Shown here one piece after another: positions 18,836 to 27,585 of a DNA stretch of 64,000 bases. A model generated the notes under the pieces. The model did not search any database, was not told the origin of the DNA, and saw only the letters and a program-made list of their open reading frames with translations. Position 1 is the first letter of the stretch, and each line of letters opens with the position of its first letter. Both the position numbers and the translations under genes were made by a program. This DNA is from Thermocrinis jamiesonii. GTDB taxonomy: Bacteria > Aquificota > Aquificia > Aquificales > Aquificaceae. The stretch lies in the NCBI RefSeq assembly GCF_000702425.1, contig NZ_JNIE01000002.1, forward strand, positions 186,001 through 250,000, in the 5' to 3' direction.

Positions 18836-20458
18836 TTAATAGTTGCCCTTGTGCTTTTTGAGCCATTCATAGTTGTAAGGATCCCAGTCCGCTGGCATGT
18901 GAGGTATTTTGTCAAAGTTGTGAGGAGGGGGTGGAGAGGGAATGAGCCATTCCAGAGAGGGAGATTCCCAAGGATTGTCGGGTGCCTTCTTTCCGAACTT
19001 TGCAGATAGGATCAGGTTAAGAATTGCTATAGCTATACCAATTGCAAGAATAAAAGCACCAAAGGTTTGCCAATGGTGAAGCACTATCCAACTTTCTATG
19101 GCTGGGTAGTCCGCATACCTCCTTGGCATACCCTCAAGACCTACTATAAACTGAAGGAAATAAAAGATGTTAGAACCTATCATGATCAACACGAGCCCCA
19201 CTTTGCCCCAAAATTCACTATACATCTTGCCAGTTAGCTTGGGGAACCAATAGTGGAATCCACCAAAAACCGCAAGGGTTAGAGCCATACCTAAAACGTA
19301 GTGGAAGTGAGCTACCACAAAGTGAGAGTCATGGATACCTATGTCAAAAGCTGGCAGACCCAAAGGTATTCCGGTAAGACCACCTATCAAGAACATGAAT
19401 ATGGCAGAAAGTGTATAAAGCATGGGTGTGGTAAACCTTATAGAACCTTTGTATAGTGTGCCTATCCAGTTGAAGATCTTAATACCAGTGGGCACGCCTA
19501 TAAGCACTGTGGTGTAGGAGAACAAGATCCTTATCCAATCTGGCACACCGCTGGTGAACATGTGATGGATCCATACCATAAATCCAAGTATGGCTATACC
19601 CCATATAGCAAAGATCATAGAAGTCCTTCCAAATATTTCCCTCCTTGAGAAGGTAGCTATCATCTCCGAGATTAAACCGAAGGCTGGCAAAATCATAACA
19701 TACACAACTGGGTGGGAGTAGAACCAAAATAGATTCTGATAAAGAACTGGGTCTCCTCCTCTTGCTGGGTCAAAAAAGGCGGTGTGGAAATACTTGTCCA
19801 AAAGTAGCATGGTCACTGCACCCGCAAGGGCTGGTACACCAAGGATCTGTATCACGTTCATAGCCAAGAAGGAGTGAAGGAATAGGTTCATCTTTTTAAG
19901 GCTTATACCCGGAGCCCTCATGCTGAGGTTTGTAACTACCAAGTTTATGGCAGAGGCCAAAGAAGATGCTCCAAGAAGGTGTATGATTAAGGCGTAAAAG
20001 GCTACGGGACCTGCGTTGTCGTTAAGAGAAAAGGGTGGATAACCAGTCCACATCATCCTTATTTGGCTTCCGGGCAGAAGGGTAAGAAGCGCCATAACGC
20101 TTGCAGAAAAGAATAGCCAATAGCTAAGAGCATTTAATCTTGGAAAAGCTACATCTCTTGCACCTATCATGAGCGGAAGCAAGAAGTTACCAAAGGATCC
20201 CCATATACCCACAGCCCACCAAAACTGCATCAAAACTCCGTGCAAAGTTAAAAGTTGGTTGTAGTGATCCTCATCCACGTACTGCAGACCAGGTTGGAAA
20301 AGCTCAAGCCTTATGCCCAAGGCGGATATGCCCGCAATCAAGAAAAATATAAGGCTGGTTATACCGTACATTACTCCTATCTTTTTGTGGTCTGTGGTGA
20401 AGATCCACTCTTTTACACTGGCTCCAAACCACGGTTTGTGTACGCCTACTACCGCCAT
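18836..20458 (-). CDS. coxA: cytochrome c oxidase subunit I, A2-type
   Basis: A 540-residue haem-copper oxidase catalytic subunit with about twelve transmembrane helices; it reduces O2 at the haem-CuB site and pumps protons. The helix VI motif reads FWFYSHPVVYVMILP, that is YSHPxVY, which defines the A2 branch: the Glu of canonical GHPEVY is replaced and the proton path uses Tyr-Ser. Later ligands are in IHHMFTSG and in HDSHFVVAHFHYVLG. It is the fourth gene of coxC-sco-coxB-coxA, 13 bp after coxB. Confidence 0.96.
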   Translation of the reverse strand: MAVVGVHKPWFGASVKEWIFTTDHKKIGVMYGITSLIFFLIAGISALGIRLELFQPGLQYVDEDHYNQLLTLHGVLMQFWWAVGIWGSFGNFLLPLMIGARDVAFPRLNALSYWLFFSASVMALLTLLPGSQIRMMWTGYPPFSLNDNAGPVAFYALIIHLLGASSLASAINLVVTNLSMRAPGISLKKMNLFLHSFLAMNVIQILGVPALAGAVTMLLLDKYFHTAFFDPARGGDPVLYQNLFWFYSHPVVYVMILPAFGLISEMIATFSRREIFGRTSMIFAIWGIAILGFMVWIHHMFTSGVPDWIRILFSYTTVLIGVPTGIKIFNWIGTLYKGSIRFTTPMLYTLSAIFMFLIGGLTGIPLGLPAFDIGIHDSHFVVAHFHYVLGMALTLAVFGGFHYWFPKLTGKMYSEFWGKVGLVLIMIGSNIFYFLQFIVGLEGMPRRYADYPAIESWIVLHHWQTFGAFILAIGIAIAILNLILSAKFGKKAPDNPWESPSLEWLIPSPPPPHNFDKIPHMPADWDPYNYEWLKKHKGNY

Positions 20459-20471
20459 GGCTACACCTCCT

Positions 20472-21227
20472 TTATTTATTTAATGATACTTGTTTGTTAT
20501 CTATAGCTTCACCATACCACTTTTCAAACTCTTCCTTTGGAACAACTTTTAGCACAGCAGCCATTTTGGAGTGCTTGGTTCCGCAGTATTCCCTACAAAA
20601 GACCCAATACTCTCCAGGTTGGTTGATCTTAAACCACATGTGAGTTATCCTTCCGGGAACTGCATCCTCAGTTACCTTGGCAGGATGGACGTAGAAGGAA
20701 TGAATTACATCCTGAGAGGTAAGAAGAACCTTTATAGGGACTCCTGCAGGTATGTAAGCTTTTGCCATATCCGGTATTTTGTCAAAAGGAAGGTAAGACT
20801 TTGTTTCTGGATCTTCAAACATGTTAAAGAAAGCATAAACCTGCTTTCCATTAGGGTATTCAAAGGACCAACCCCACATAAAACCCGTTACCTTTATTTC
20901 AAAAGCTCCTTCTGGGGCAGTCCTTTGAGTCTTATAAAAGGCAAAGCTTTGCGTCGCAAGGTATATAACTATTATCACAGGGATTATGGTCCAAAGGACT
21001 TCAAGCATAGGGTTTTCATGAACGTGCTGTGCTTCTTCGTTTGAACCTTTTTTATATCTGTACTTAACTAAAAAGTAAGCCCCTGGTATGAACACCACCA
21101 GGTATATTACCACAGATATGGCGAGCCATATGTAGTACATCTTGTCCCACAATTGGGCTGGCTCTGCAAGAGGTTCGGCAAAGCTTAGACTAAATCCACC
21201 AAGCAAACCTAACATGGCGCGCCTCAT
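20472..21227 (-). CDS. coxB: cytochrome c oxidase subunit II
   Basis: A 251-residue subunit with a signal-like N-terminus, two transmembrane helices and a periplasmic cupredoxin domain. The CuA ligands are visible: an upstream His in DVIHSFYV, then CREYCGTKHSKM with both Cys, His and Met. It accepts electrons from cytochrome c. No fused cytochrome c domain (no CxxCH) is present. It overlaps sco by 4 bp. Confidence 0.95.
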   Translation of the reverse strand: MRRAMLGLLGGFSLSFAEPLAEPAQLWDKMYYIWLAISVVIYLVVFIPGAYFLVKYRYKKGSNEEAQHVHENPMLEVLWTIIPVIIVIYLATQSFAFYKTQRTAPEGAFEIKVTGFMWGWSFEYPNGKQVYAFFNMFEDPETKSYLPFDKIPDMAKAYIPAGVPIKVLLTSQDVIHSFYVHPAKVTEDAVPGRITHMWFKINQPGEYWVFCREYCGTKHSKMAAVLKVVPKEEFEKWYGEAIDNKQVSLNK

Positions 21228-21991
21228 CTTAAAACCTCCTTTTTTGGTTTATAAAATAAACCTATAGCAAGCGTTGCAAGCACTGCACCTATTCCTAAAC
21301 TTGCAAAGATAAACATGGGATCTATTACATACTTGCTCCTTGTACTATCGTATCTGTAGCACGCAAGTAAAGCCAAGTCAATTATATTATTAAGCTTAGG
21401 CTGTTCTTTTTGAGCTTCTATGAATGCAAGTTTGAGGTCTTTTTCTGTAGGAAAAGCTCCATAAAGGTATCTGGTTATTTTGCCAGAAGGCGAAATAAAG
21501 ATTATTGCAGAAGTGTGTATAAAGATTTTGTCCCTGGGTATGTAATAAAACTTGTAGCCTGTAGCTTCTGTGAGCTTTTTTATATCTTCCTTTGAAAGAA
21601 GACCTACCAACCAATTTTTAGGGACATGATTACCGAAGTTTTTCTCTACAAATAACTTAAGAGTCTCCAGACTATCCCTTTCGTCAAAGGATAAGACCAC
21701 AAATCTGTAATCTTTGTATTCTGAGCGAACTAATTTTTTCACGTTCTGAACAGTGAGAGGACAAGCGGTTTCGCAAGTATAGTAAGCAAAGATCAGGGCT
21801 GCGGGTTTTTGGTTTATAAACTCTTTCAGACTTACGTCTCCCGTTAGAGTTTTAACCTTTGCGTCAGGTATCGTTTTACCCAAGTATAGCTCCTCTTTAA
21901 TTTTCACGACTGACAAATCCTGCTCGCCGTAATTGGATATCCTGTAAGCCATAGCTAAAAGAGGAAGAAGCACAAGAAAGATAAGCTTCAT
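21224..21991 (-). CDS. SCO1/SenC family copper chaperone
   Basis: A 255-residue thioredoxin-fold protein with the copper-binding CETAC (CxxxC) motif and the distal His in KIFIHTSAI. It has an N-terminal signal or anchor and a second hydrophobic segment near the C-terminus (LGIGAVLATLAIGLFY), so it may be anchored at both ends. SCO proteins load CuA of subunit II. It lies between coxC and coxB with 4-bp overlaps on both sides. Confidence 0.9.
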   Translation of the reverse strand: MKLIFLVLLPLLAMAYRISNYGEQDLSVVKIKEELYLGKTIPDAKVKTLTGDVSLKEFINQKPAALIFAYYTCETACPLTVQNVKKLVRSEYKDYRFVVLSFDERDSLETLKLFVEKNFGNHVPKNWLVGLLSKEDIKKLTEATGYKFYYIPRDKIFIHTSAIIFISPSGKITRYLYGAFPTEKDLKLAFIEAQKEQPKLNNIIDLALLACYRYDSTRSKYVIDPMFIFASLGIGAVLATLAIGLFYKPKKEVLR

Positions 21992-22770
21992 ACCAAGCTA
22001 CCCACCAGATAGGCACTGCTTGCTACCAAAAGCCACATAAGGTCTACAAAGTGCCAGTAAAGAACAGTGGCTCTAATGTAAGTGTGTCCCTTATGATGAG
22101 ATATTTGGTTTGTTAGTATTAGAGCTATGGCAACCAATTGCATGAATATACCCACGAATATATGTGATGTGTGTATGCCTGTAAGAGCATAAAAGCCTGT
22201 ACCATACATGTTTGAGCTTATGGTAAAGCCACCGTGCCAAAGGTGAATCCACTCATATATGTGCAAAATTGCGAAAATCAAACCTAAGGCTATAGTTATT
22301 AGGAAGAAAAGCGTAGATAAAAATCTTTTTCCAGAAGCTATAGCTTTCTCTGCTATTATTGCAGTGCCGCTGGAAGTCCAAAGGATAAGGGTTAGTATGA
22401 CCGGCATTATTAGGTTCATTTCCTTGGGAACCCACTCAGGCCATTTGTCCGCATGGGCTACCCTTGCCATGTAGAAAGCTGCAAACATAGTGCCGAATAT
22501 AACTATTTCAGAAACTATGAAGAAAATCATAGCGGGGAAGCCTAAACCTTCTTCATGTCCCTTTTTATAAAACTCATAGGCCCAGCCAGCCAAAGACAGG
22601 ACGAATAGCACCAATGATATCCCTCCCAAAATTAGGGCAAGCATGGGCTTTTGCCACACAAAGTAAGACACAAAGGTTACAGGGAGCAGAAGAATTGCTA
22701 GTCCCATAGGTAAGGGCCAAAAGCTATACTCATGCTCTCCAAGGTGGTGGTGCACCTCGTGCTGTGCCAT
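21988..22770 (-). CDS. coxC: cytochrome c oxidase subunit III
   Basis: A 260-residue membrane protein with about seven hydrophobic helices. Family stretches include FIVSEIVIFGTMFAAFY, GTGFYALTGIHTSHIFVG and the C-terminal YWHFVDLMWLLV. It is the first gene of the oxidase operon; a strong site (AGGAGGAG) precedes the ATG. Upstream lie an FNR-type palindrome and a TATACT-like box. Confidence 0.94.
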   Translation of the reverse strand: MAQHEVHHHLGEHEYSFWPLPMGLAILLLPVTFVSYFVWQKPMLALILGGISLVLFVLSLAGWAYEFYKKGHEEGLGFPAMIFFIVSEIVIFGTMFAAFYMARVAHADKWPEWVPKEMNLIMPVILTLILWTSSGTAIIAEKAIASGKRFLSTLFFLITIALGLIFAILHIYEWIHLWHGGFTISSNMYGTGFYALTGIHTSHIFVGIFMQLVAIALILTNQISHHKGHTYIRATVLYWHFVDLMWLLVASSAYLVGSLV

Positions 22771-22855
22771 TTTACTCCTCCTTTCAAACCTCTTAGCTTA
22801 GTGTAAAAACTTTCAACAGTTAGTTTAGTATAAAAGACTTTCACATGATGCTAAT

Positions 22856-22869
22856 ATGATTTAAATCAT
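22856..22869. promoter_or_regulatory. FNR/CRP-type palindrome upstream of the oxidase operon
   Basis: A perfect 14-bp palindrome ATGATTTAAATCAT. Its core TGAT-N4-ATCA matches the FNR/NNR half-site geometry (consensus TTGAT-N4-ATCAA) with A and T as the outer bases. It lies 86 bp upstream of the coxC start and 171 bp before kdsD. An Fnr/Crp-family regulator is inferred, not seen. Confidence 0.45.
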
Positions 22870-23040
22870 GAAAATTACTATTTTAAACTTCCACGCAGAA
22901 ACACTGCGAAAAATCCTCGAAAACCAAGCAGTCAGGGCTTCCAGCTGTTCCTTGATTTTCTACTCAAACTGTTATATTTATTTACATGTTAAACACAGCA
23001 TTTCGCTTAACAAAACCCAAATGGGTAGGTTTGGATAAGT

Positions 23041-24066
23041 ATGATTAAGGAAAAAGGTGAGGAGAAGGTCACTCCTTTTAAAGGTTTGGGAGACGTCCCA
23101 AGTGAAGAAATTATCGCAAAGGCTAAAAGGGTTATAGAGGAGGAGATAAAAGGGCTTGTAAATCTTTCGGAAAATCTAGACCAATCCTTTGTGAAAGCGG
23201 TAGAGCTTATACTCAACTGCGAAGGTAAAGTTATAACCACGGGCATAGGTAAATCTGGACACATAGCGCAAAAGATCGCTTCTACACTTTCGTCCACCGG
23301 CACACCTGCCCACTATTTACATCCATCGGAGGCGCTTCACGGAGACCTTGGAGTTGTGGAAGGCAGGGATGTGGTAGTTGCCATATCCAACAGTGGAGAG
23401 TCTGAAGAGGTGATAGCCCTTCTTCCTTACATAAAACTCATAGGTGCTAAGCTGATAGCTATCACAAACAATAAAAACTCCACCTTAGCCAAACATTCAG
23501 ATGTCCATCTGCTTTTGGGAGTAGAAAGAGAAGCCTGTCCTCTAAATCTGGCTCCCACCACCTCCGCCACTGCTTCTTTGGTGCTTGGACATGCGTTAGC
23601 TATGGTTCTTTTGGAACTTAGAGGTTTTACGGAAAAAGACTTTGCTTGCAGACATCCTGCAGGGGCTCTCGGAAGAAAGCTAAAACTTGTCAGAGAGCTG
23701 TGTCACACCGGAGAGGAAGTGCCTATAGTAAAATACACCGATCCCATGGGGAAGGTCATAGTTGAGATTACGAGCAAAGGGTTTGGGGCTGTCGCAGTAG
23801 TGGATGAGGAGGGAAAGCTGTGCGGTATCATCACCGACGGAGATTTAAGGAGATTTATAAACAGAGGAGGTGACCTAAATAACAGTCTTGCCAAGGATGT
23901 AATGACCAAAGATCCAAAAACCGCCAAGATGGATGAACTTGCAGCAGAAGCCCTAAGAAGAATGGAAGATTACAAGATTACCGTTTTGATTATCACAGAC
24001 GAAAACAGAAAGCCCATAGGTATCATTCATATGCACGATATTCTTAGGGCTGGCGTGATATACTAA
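23041..24066 (+). CDS. kdsD: arabinose-5-phosphate isomerase (KpsF/GutQ family)
   Basis: A 341-residue protein: a SIS sugar isomerase domain ([45 protein letters not shown]) followed by two CBS domains (about 215-340). It converts ribulose-5-phosphate to arabinose-5-phosphate for KDO synthesis. waaA, the KDO transferase, lies two genes downstream. The first 20 residues ([20 protein letters not shown]) are not family sequence; they are encoded by a TnpB-element relic (23056-23101). A TTG at 23086 is an alternative start. Confidence 0.9.
   Translation: MIKEKGEEKVTPFKGLGDVPSEEIIAKAKRVIEEEIKGLVNLSENLDQSFVKAVELILNCEGKVITTGIGKSGHIAQKIASTLSSTGTPAHYLHPSEALHGDLGVVEGRDVVVAISNSGESEEVIALLPYIKLIGAKLIAITNNKNSTLAKHSDVHLLLGVEREACPLNLAPTTSATASLVLGHALAMVLLELRGFTEKDFACRHPAGALGRKLKLVRELCHTGEEVPIVKYTDPMGKVIVEITSKGFGAVAVVDEEGKLCGIITDGDLRRFINRGGDLNNSLAKDVMTKDPKTAKMDELAAEALRRMEDYKITVLIITDENRKPIGIIHMHDILRAGVIY
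23056..23101 (+). repeat. TnpB-element right-end relic inside the kdsD start
   Basis: Counted base by base without gaps, 39 of 46 bases match 5527-5572 of copy A, including a first run of 16 identical bases (GGTGAGGAGAAGGTCA) and the last run of GACGTCCCAA. The orientation is the same as in copy A. The frame used by kdsD ([15 protein letters not shown]) is not the tnpB frame but corresponds to a shifted frame of the element end (GEEKVSSLRGWGDVP). Confidence 0.8.
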
Positions 24067-24072
24067 CTTTTT

Positions 24073-25428
24073 ATGTTAGACCTTTTGGTAGAGGATGCAT
24101 TCGTAGTTCAAAGGGGCAAAAGGCTAAACATAGGTGTAAAGGACGGCAAGATAGCATACGTTGGTGAGGAAAACAGAGAAGCTAAAAACGTGATAAAAGC
24201 CAACGGAAAACTGCTTTTACCATCCTTTGCTAACATGCACACCCACTTACCCATGACACTGTTAAGGGGGCTTGGTGCGGATCTACCACTTATGGATTGG
24301 CTTCAGAAGGTTATCTGGAAGTTAGAAGCTGAGTTCGTTTCTCCGGAGTTTGTTAGGGATGGCACTCTAATAGCTTTGGCAGAGGGAATAAGGAGCGGAA
24401 CTACCTTGTTTATGGATATGTATTTCTTTGAAGAGGTGGTGGGGGAAGTGGCAAAGCAGGTTGGAGTTAGGGTAGGATTGGGCTTTGGTATATTGGACTT
24501 TCCTACGAAGGTAGCCAAAACACCGGAAGAGTACATAAAAAGGGCAAAGGATTTTGTGAAGGTTTTTAAAAATGAAGACCTTGTCTTTCCCGTGCTTTGC
24601 CCTCACGCACCCTACACCTGCGGACCTTCTACCTTTGAGAAGGTTCAAGAGCTGGCCCTGTCTGAAAACCTTTACATCCACACCCACCTTTCCGAAACAA
24701 AGGAGGAAGTAGAGAACATAAAGGATCGGTATGGCAAAACTCCTGTAATGCATTTGGAAAGCTTAGGCTTGTTAAGCGAAAGGCTTTTGTGCGCTCACGT
24801 GGTATGGACAACAGAGGAAGAAAGGGAAGTTCTAAAAGAAAGGGGTGTTAAAGTCCTGCACTGTCCGGAGAGCAACCTAAAGCTTGGCTCTGGCATTGCT
24901 CCCGTGTGGGATTACATAAAAAGAGGAATTCACGTTTGCCTTGGCACAGACGGACCCGCTTCTAATGATAACTTGAACATGCACGAAGAGATGGCTCTTA
25001 TGGCAAAACTGCAAAAGGGGTATAGCTTGAATGCAAAAGCAATCGATGCGCTTAAGGCTTTTCAAATAGCTACTGAGATGGGTTTTTCTGCGGTTGGCAT
25101 AAAGGCTGGGAAGATAGAGCCGGGATACGATGCGGATTTTATCCTTGTTAGCACAGACGCGCCCCACTGGAAACCTCTTTATGATCCTATCTCTCAGTGG
25201 GTTTATAGCGCAAGCGCAGAGGACATAGACACTGTGGTTTGCAAGGGAAAGGTTCTGATGGAAAAGAGGGAACTCAAAACCATAGACGTGCAAGAGGTAG
25301 AGTTTTTGGCTAATAGATGGAGAGAAAGAATTTTAAGGTTTCTTACGGGGCGTGGCGCAGGTGGTAGCGCGTCGGCTTCGGGAGCCGAAGGTCAGGGGTT
25401 CGAGTCCCCTCGCCCCGATGTTGAATAG
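24073..25428 (+). CDS. amidohydrolase, MtaD/SAH deaminase-like, reading through a tRNA gene
   Basis: A 451-residue metal-dependent deaminase of the 5-methylthioadenosine/S-adenosylhomocysteine deaminase type. Metal ligands are in NMHTHLPM, YIHTHLSET and CLGTDGPASNDN. After the normal C-terminus (about residue 425) no stop occurs before tRNA-Pro, so the last two dozen codons are the tRNA itself and the stop TAG lies at 25426-25428. RNase P cleavage of the transcript would remove the stop codon. Purine salvage or methionine-cycle repair is the likely role. Confidence 0.85.
   Translation: MLDLLVEDAFVVQRGKRLNIGVKDGKIAYVGEENREAKNVIKANGKLLLPSFANMHTHLPMTLLRGLGADLPLMDWLQKVIWKLEAEFVSPEFVRDGTLIALAEGIRSGTTLFMDMYFFEEVVGEVAKQVGVRVGLGFGILDFPTKVAKTPEEYIKRAKDFVKVFKNEDLVFPVLCPHAPYTCGPSTFEKVQELALSENLYIHTHLSETKEEVENIKDRYGKTPVMHLESLGLLSERLLCAHVVWTTEEEREVLKERGVKVLHCPESNLKLGSGIAPVWDYIKRGIHVCLGTDGPASNDNLNMHEEMALMAKLQKGYSLNAKAIDALKAFQIATEMGFSAVGIKAGKIEPGYDADFILVSTDAPHWKPLYDPISQWVYSASAEDIDTVVCKGKVLMEKRELKTIDVQEVEFLANRWRERILRFLTGRGAGGSASASGAEGQGFESPRPDVE
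25346..25418 (+). tRNA. tRNA-Pro (anticodon CGG)
   Basis: A 73-nt cloverleaf: acceptor CGGGGCG pairing with CGCCCCG, discriminator A, anticodon stem TCGGC/GCCGA with loop TTCGGGA (anticodon CGG), T-arm AGGGGTTCGAGTCCCCT. CCA is not encoded. The gene lies fully inside the 3' end of the amidohydrolase frame, and its last base is the A of the waaA ATG. Confidence 0.95.
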
Positions 25429-26494
25429 ACTTTTTCCAAAGATAGAAATATCCACTCAAAAAGCGATTGTTTGGTTCCACTGCGCAAGCATAGGTGAGTT
25501 CAACACCGCCAAACCCATACTTGTGGAGCTTAAAAAACACTTTTTTGTAGTTTTGACCTATTTTTCCCCAAGAGCTAAAGCTTTTTTGCAACAACAAAGA
25601 GAGTTTTATGACGCATTGCATCCTTTACCCATAGACATTCCCTTTTCCGTAGACAGATTTTTAAATCAGATCAAGCCCCTTGCCCTAATAATTATGGAAA
25701 GGGAACTTTGGTATTACCTGATAAAGAGGGTAAAAGCTAAAAAGATTTTACTGAATGCTTATGCAAAAGGGGGTGTGTTGGAAAGAGCCCTTTCCAAAGA
25801 GTTTGACCTGATAGTTTGCAGAACCGAAGAGGATAAAAGAAAGTTTGAGTCTTTTGGTGCCAAGGCTGTAGTTTGCGGGAACCTAAAGTTTGTTTTAGAG
25901 AGGGAAAGAAAAAAGGTGGAGATTAACCTACCTGAGGGTAAGACCATAATTGCTGGGAGTATTCATCCCTCTGAGTTGAAATTTATAAAAACCTTCTATA
26001 AGGAACTGTCTGAAAGATTCAAAGGTTTAAACTTGGTTGTGGTCCCCCGGCATATTTCAAAGGTAGATGTCTTTATGAAAGAGCTGGCGGACTTTAAGCC
26101 CTGTCTGAAAAGTTCAAAAGGGGAAAACTGTAGAGTAATAGTGTCAGACACATTGGGCGAACTTTTTCATCTTTACCGCTATGGCGACTTATCTTTAGTT
26201 GGAGGAACCTTTGCAAAAGGCATAGGAGGACACAACATTTTGGAACCTATCTACCACAGAAAATTTGTAATCTTTGGACCTTACACCCAAAAGATAAAGG
26301 ACTTGGAGGACTTTGTGCTCTCTAAAGGACTTGGTTTTAAAGTCAAGAGCGTCTCAGAAGCGGTGGAAAAGGCTGAAAAAATAATCAACGAAGAGATCGT
26401 TTATCCCCTTCAGTTTGACTTAGCACAGTATGCCAATCAGATAAAAAACTGTTATTTGTTTTGGATAAGAAAATGTTTGGAGATAGGTGGATAG
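25418..26494 (+). CDS. waaA: 3-deoxy-D-manno-octulosonic acid transferase
   Basis: A 358-residue GT30 enzyme that adds KDO to lipid IVA at the inner membrane. Family signatures are FHCASIGEFNTAKPIL, the Glu in IIMERELWYY, AGSIHPSE, VPRHISK, and GGTFAKGIGGHNILEPI. I start it at ATG 25418; a longer frame would translate the tRNA. It is shorter than many WaaA proteins (about 420 residues), because the usual N-terminal membrane segment is missing. Confidence 0.9.
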   Translation: MLNRLFPKIEISTQKAIVWFHCASIGEFNTAKPILVELKKHFFVVLTYFSPRAKAFLQQQREFYDALHPLPIDIPFSVDRFLNQIKPLALIIMERELWYYLIKRVKAKKILLNAYAKGGVLERALSKEFDLIVCRTEEDKRKFESFGAKAVVCGNLKFVLERERKKVEINLPEGKTIIAGSIHPSELKFIKTFYKELSERFKGLNLVVVPRHISKVDVFMKELADFKPCLKSSKGENCRVIVSDTLGELFHLYRYGDLSLVGGTFAKGIGGHNILEPIYHRKFVIFGPYTQKIKDLEDFVLSKGLGFKVKSVSEAVEKAEKIINEEIVYPLQFDLAQYANQIKNCYLFWIRKCLEIGG

Positions 26495-27585
26495 CTTACT
26501 CTGTAGTTCTTCTGTTCATAATGGGGGAAGTTGCCATAATCAGCTGTAATGTACTTGGTTTTGCAGAATTTAAGTATGAAACCCTCAGAAGGCCCCTTTT
26601 GCAAATGATAGCCTTTACCTTTGGTTTTATTTTGGCTGAGTTCATAAGCAGGTTGGACTACAGAAAGCTTTTTAATAAAAAGTTGGCCTATTCTCTCGTT
26701 TTTCTTTCCTTTCTTTCACTCACTGCAGTACTAATAAAAAAGATCATTACAGGTAAGCCTGTAGATAGGTGGTTGATAGGTAAAAGCGTACAGCCTTTAG
26801 AATTTTTGAAGATCTCCATAATAGTTTTCTTAGCATACTACATAGCAGTTAAAGGTTCTTTGAGAAGTTTTGCCTGGACTTTGTGGGTTTCTCTTTTGAT
26901 ATTTCCAAACGTTTTACTTCTTACTTTACAACCTGACAATGGAGGAGCGGTATTTGTGCTTCTCCTTTCCCTCAGCATAATGTATGTTGGAGGCATTCCC
27001 TATAAGCTTTACCTTCCGCTGTTAGCTTTGGCTTTTCTCTTTAGCCTTAGCCTTTTAAGGGTTGGTTATATTTCTGAGAGGATATTGGCTTGGATAGATC
27101 CTTTTGCAGAGGCTGAAGAAAAGGGCTATCAAATAATACAGTCCTTGTATGCCTTTGCAAAAGGAGGTCCCTTTGGCGTAGGCATAGGAAAGGGTATTCA
27201 AAAAATGGGTATTCTTCCAGAGGCTGATACGGACTACGTGATGTCTGTAATAGGGGAAGAACTTGGCTTTGTTGGTGTTATGTTAGTGGTAAGTTTGTAC
27301 GCTATACTCGTGGGTAGGCTGTTTTATTACTCGGTGAAGATAGCAGAGCCCTTTGGAAAGCTTTTGACCTTTGGCATTGCCATGAACTTTTCTCTTGCCT
27401 TTCTTTGGAGTTTAGGCGTGGCTGTCAACCTTATCCCACCTAAGGGTTTAGCGCTACCTTTTGTTAGTTACGGTGTTTCTAACATGATAGCCTCAATGAT
27501 TATGGTAGGTTTAGCTCAATCAGTCATTAAGGTTTGGCACAGAGAAAAAACCTTTTCTACGCTAACAGACCTAAGACACTCGTAA
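26473..27585 (+). CDS. rodA: RodA/FtsW-type peptidoglycan glycosyltransferase (SEDS)
   Basis: A 370-residue membrane protein with about ten hydrophobic helices. SEDS motifs are present: LQPDNGGAVFVLL, ISERILAWIDPFAEAEEKGYQ, FGVGIGKGIQKMGILPEADTDY as consecutive blocks, and LPFVSYGVSNM near the C-terminus. Rod-shape RodA is more likely than FtsW given its short N-terminus. ATG 26473 overlaps waaA by 22 bp; a TTG at 26461 is an alternative. Its last 70 bp overlap the convergent heptosyltransferase gene. Confidence 0.88.
   Translation: MFGDRWIAYSVVLLFIMGEVAIISCNVLGFAEFKYETLRRPLLQMIAFTFGFILAEFISRLDYRKLFNKKLAYSLVFLSFLSLTAVLIKKIITGKPVDRWLIGKSVQPLEFLKISIIVFLAYYIAVKGSLRSFAWTLWVSLLIFPNVLLLTLQPDNGGAVFVLLLSLSIMYVGGIPYKLYLPLLALAFLFSLSLLRVGYISERILAWIDPFAEAEEKGYQIIQSLYAFAKGGPFGVGIGKGIQKMGILPEADTDYVMSVIGEELGFVGVMLVVSLYAILVGRLFYYSVKIAEPFGKLLTFGIAMNFSLAFLWSLGVAVNLIPPKGLALPFVSYGVSNMIASMIMVGLAQSVIKVWHREKTFSTLTDLRHS

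Noticed and set aside
22868-23038. 56-codon plus-strand frame between coxC and kdsD.
   Set aside because: No ribosome site, no recognisable sequence; its start overlaps the palindrome. Probably chance.
25352-25417. Longer start for waaA.
   Set aside because: It is a translation of tRNA-Pro; ATG 25418 gives a sensible N-terminus.
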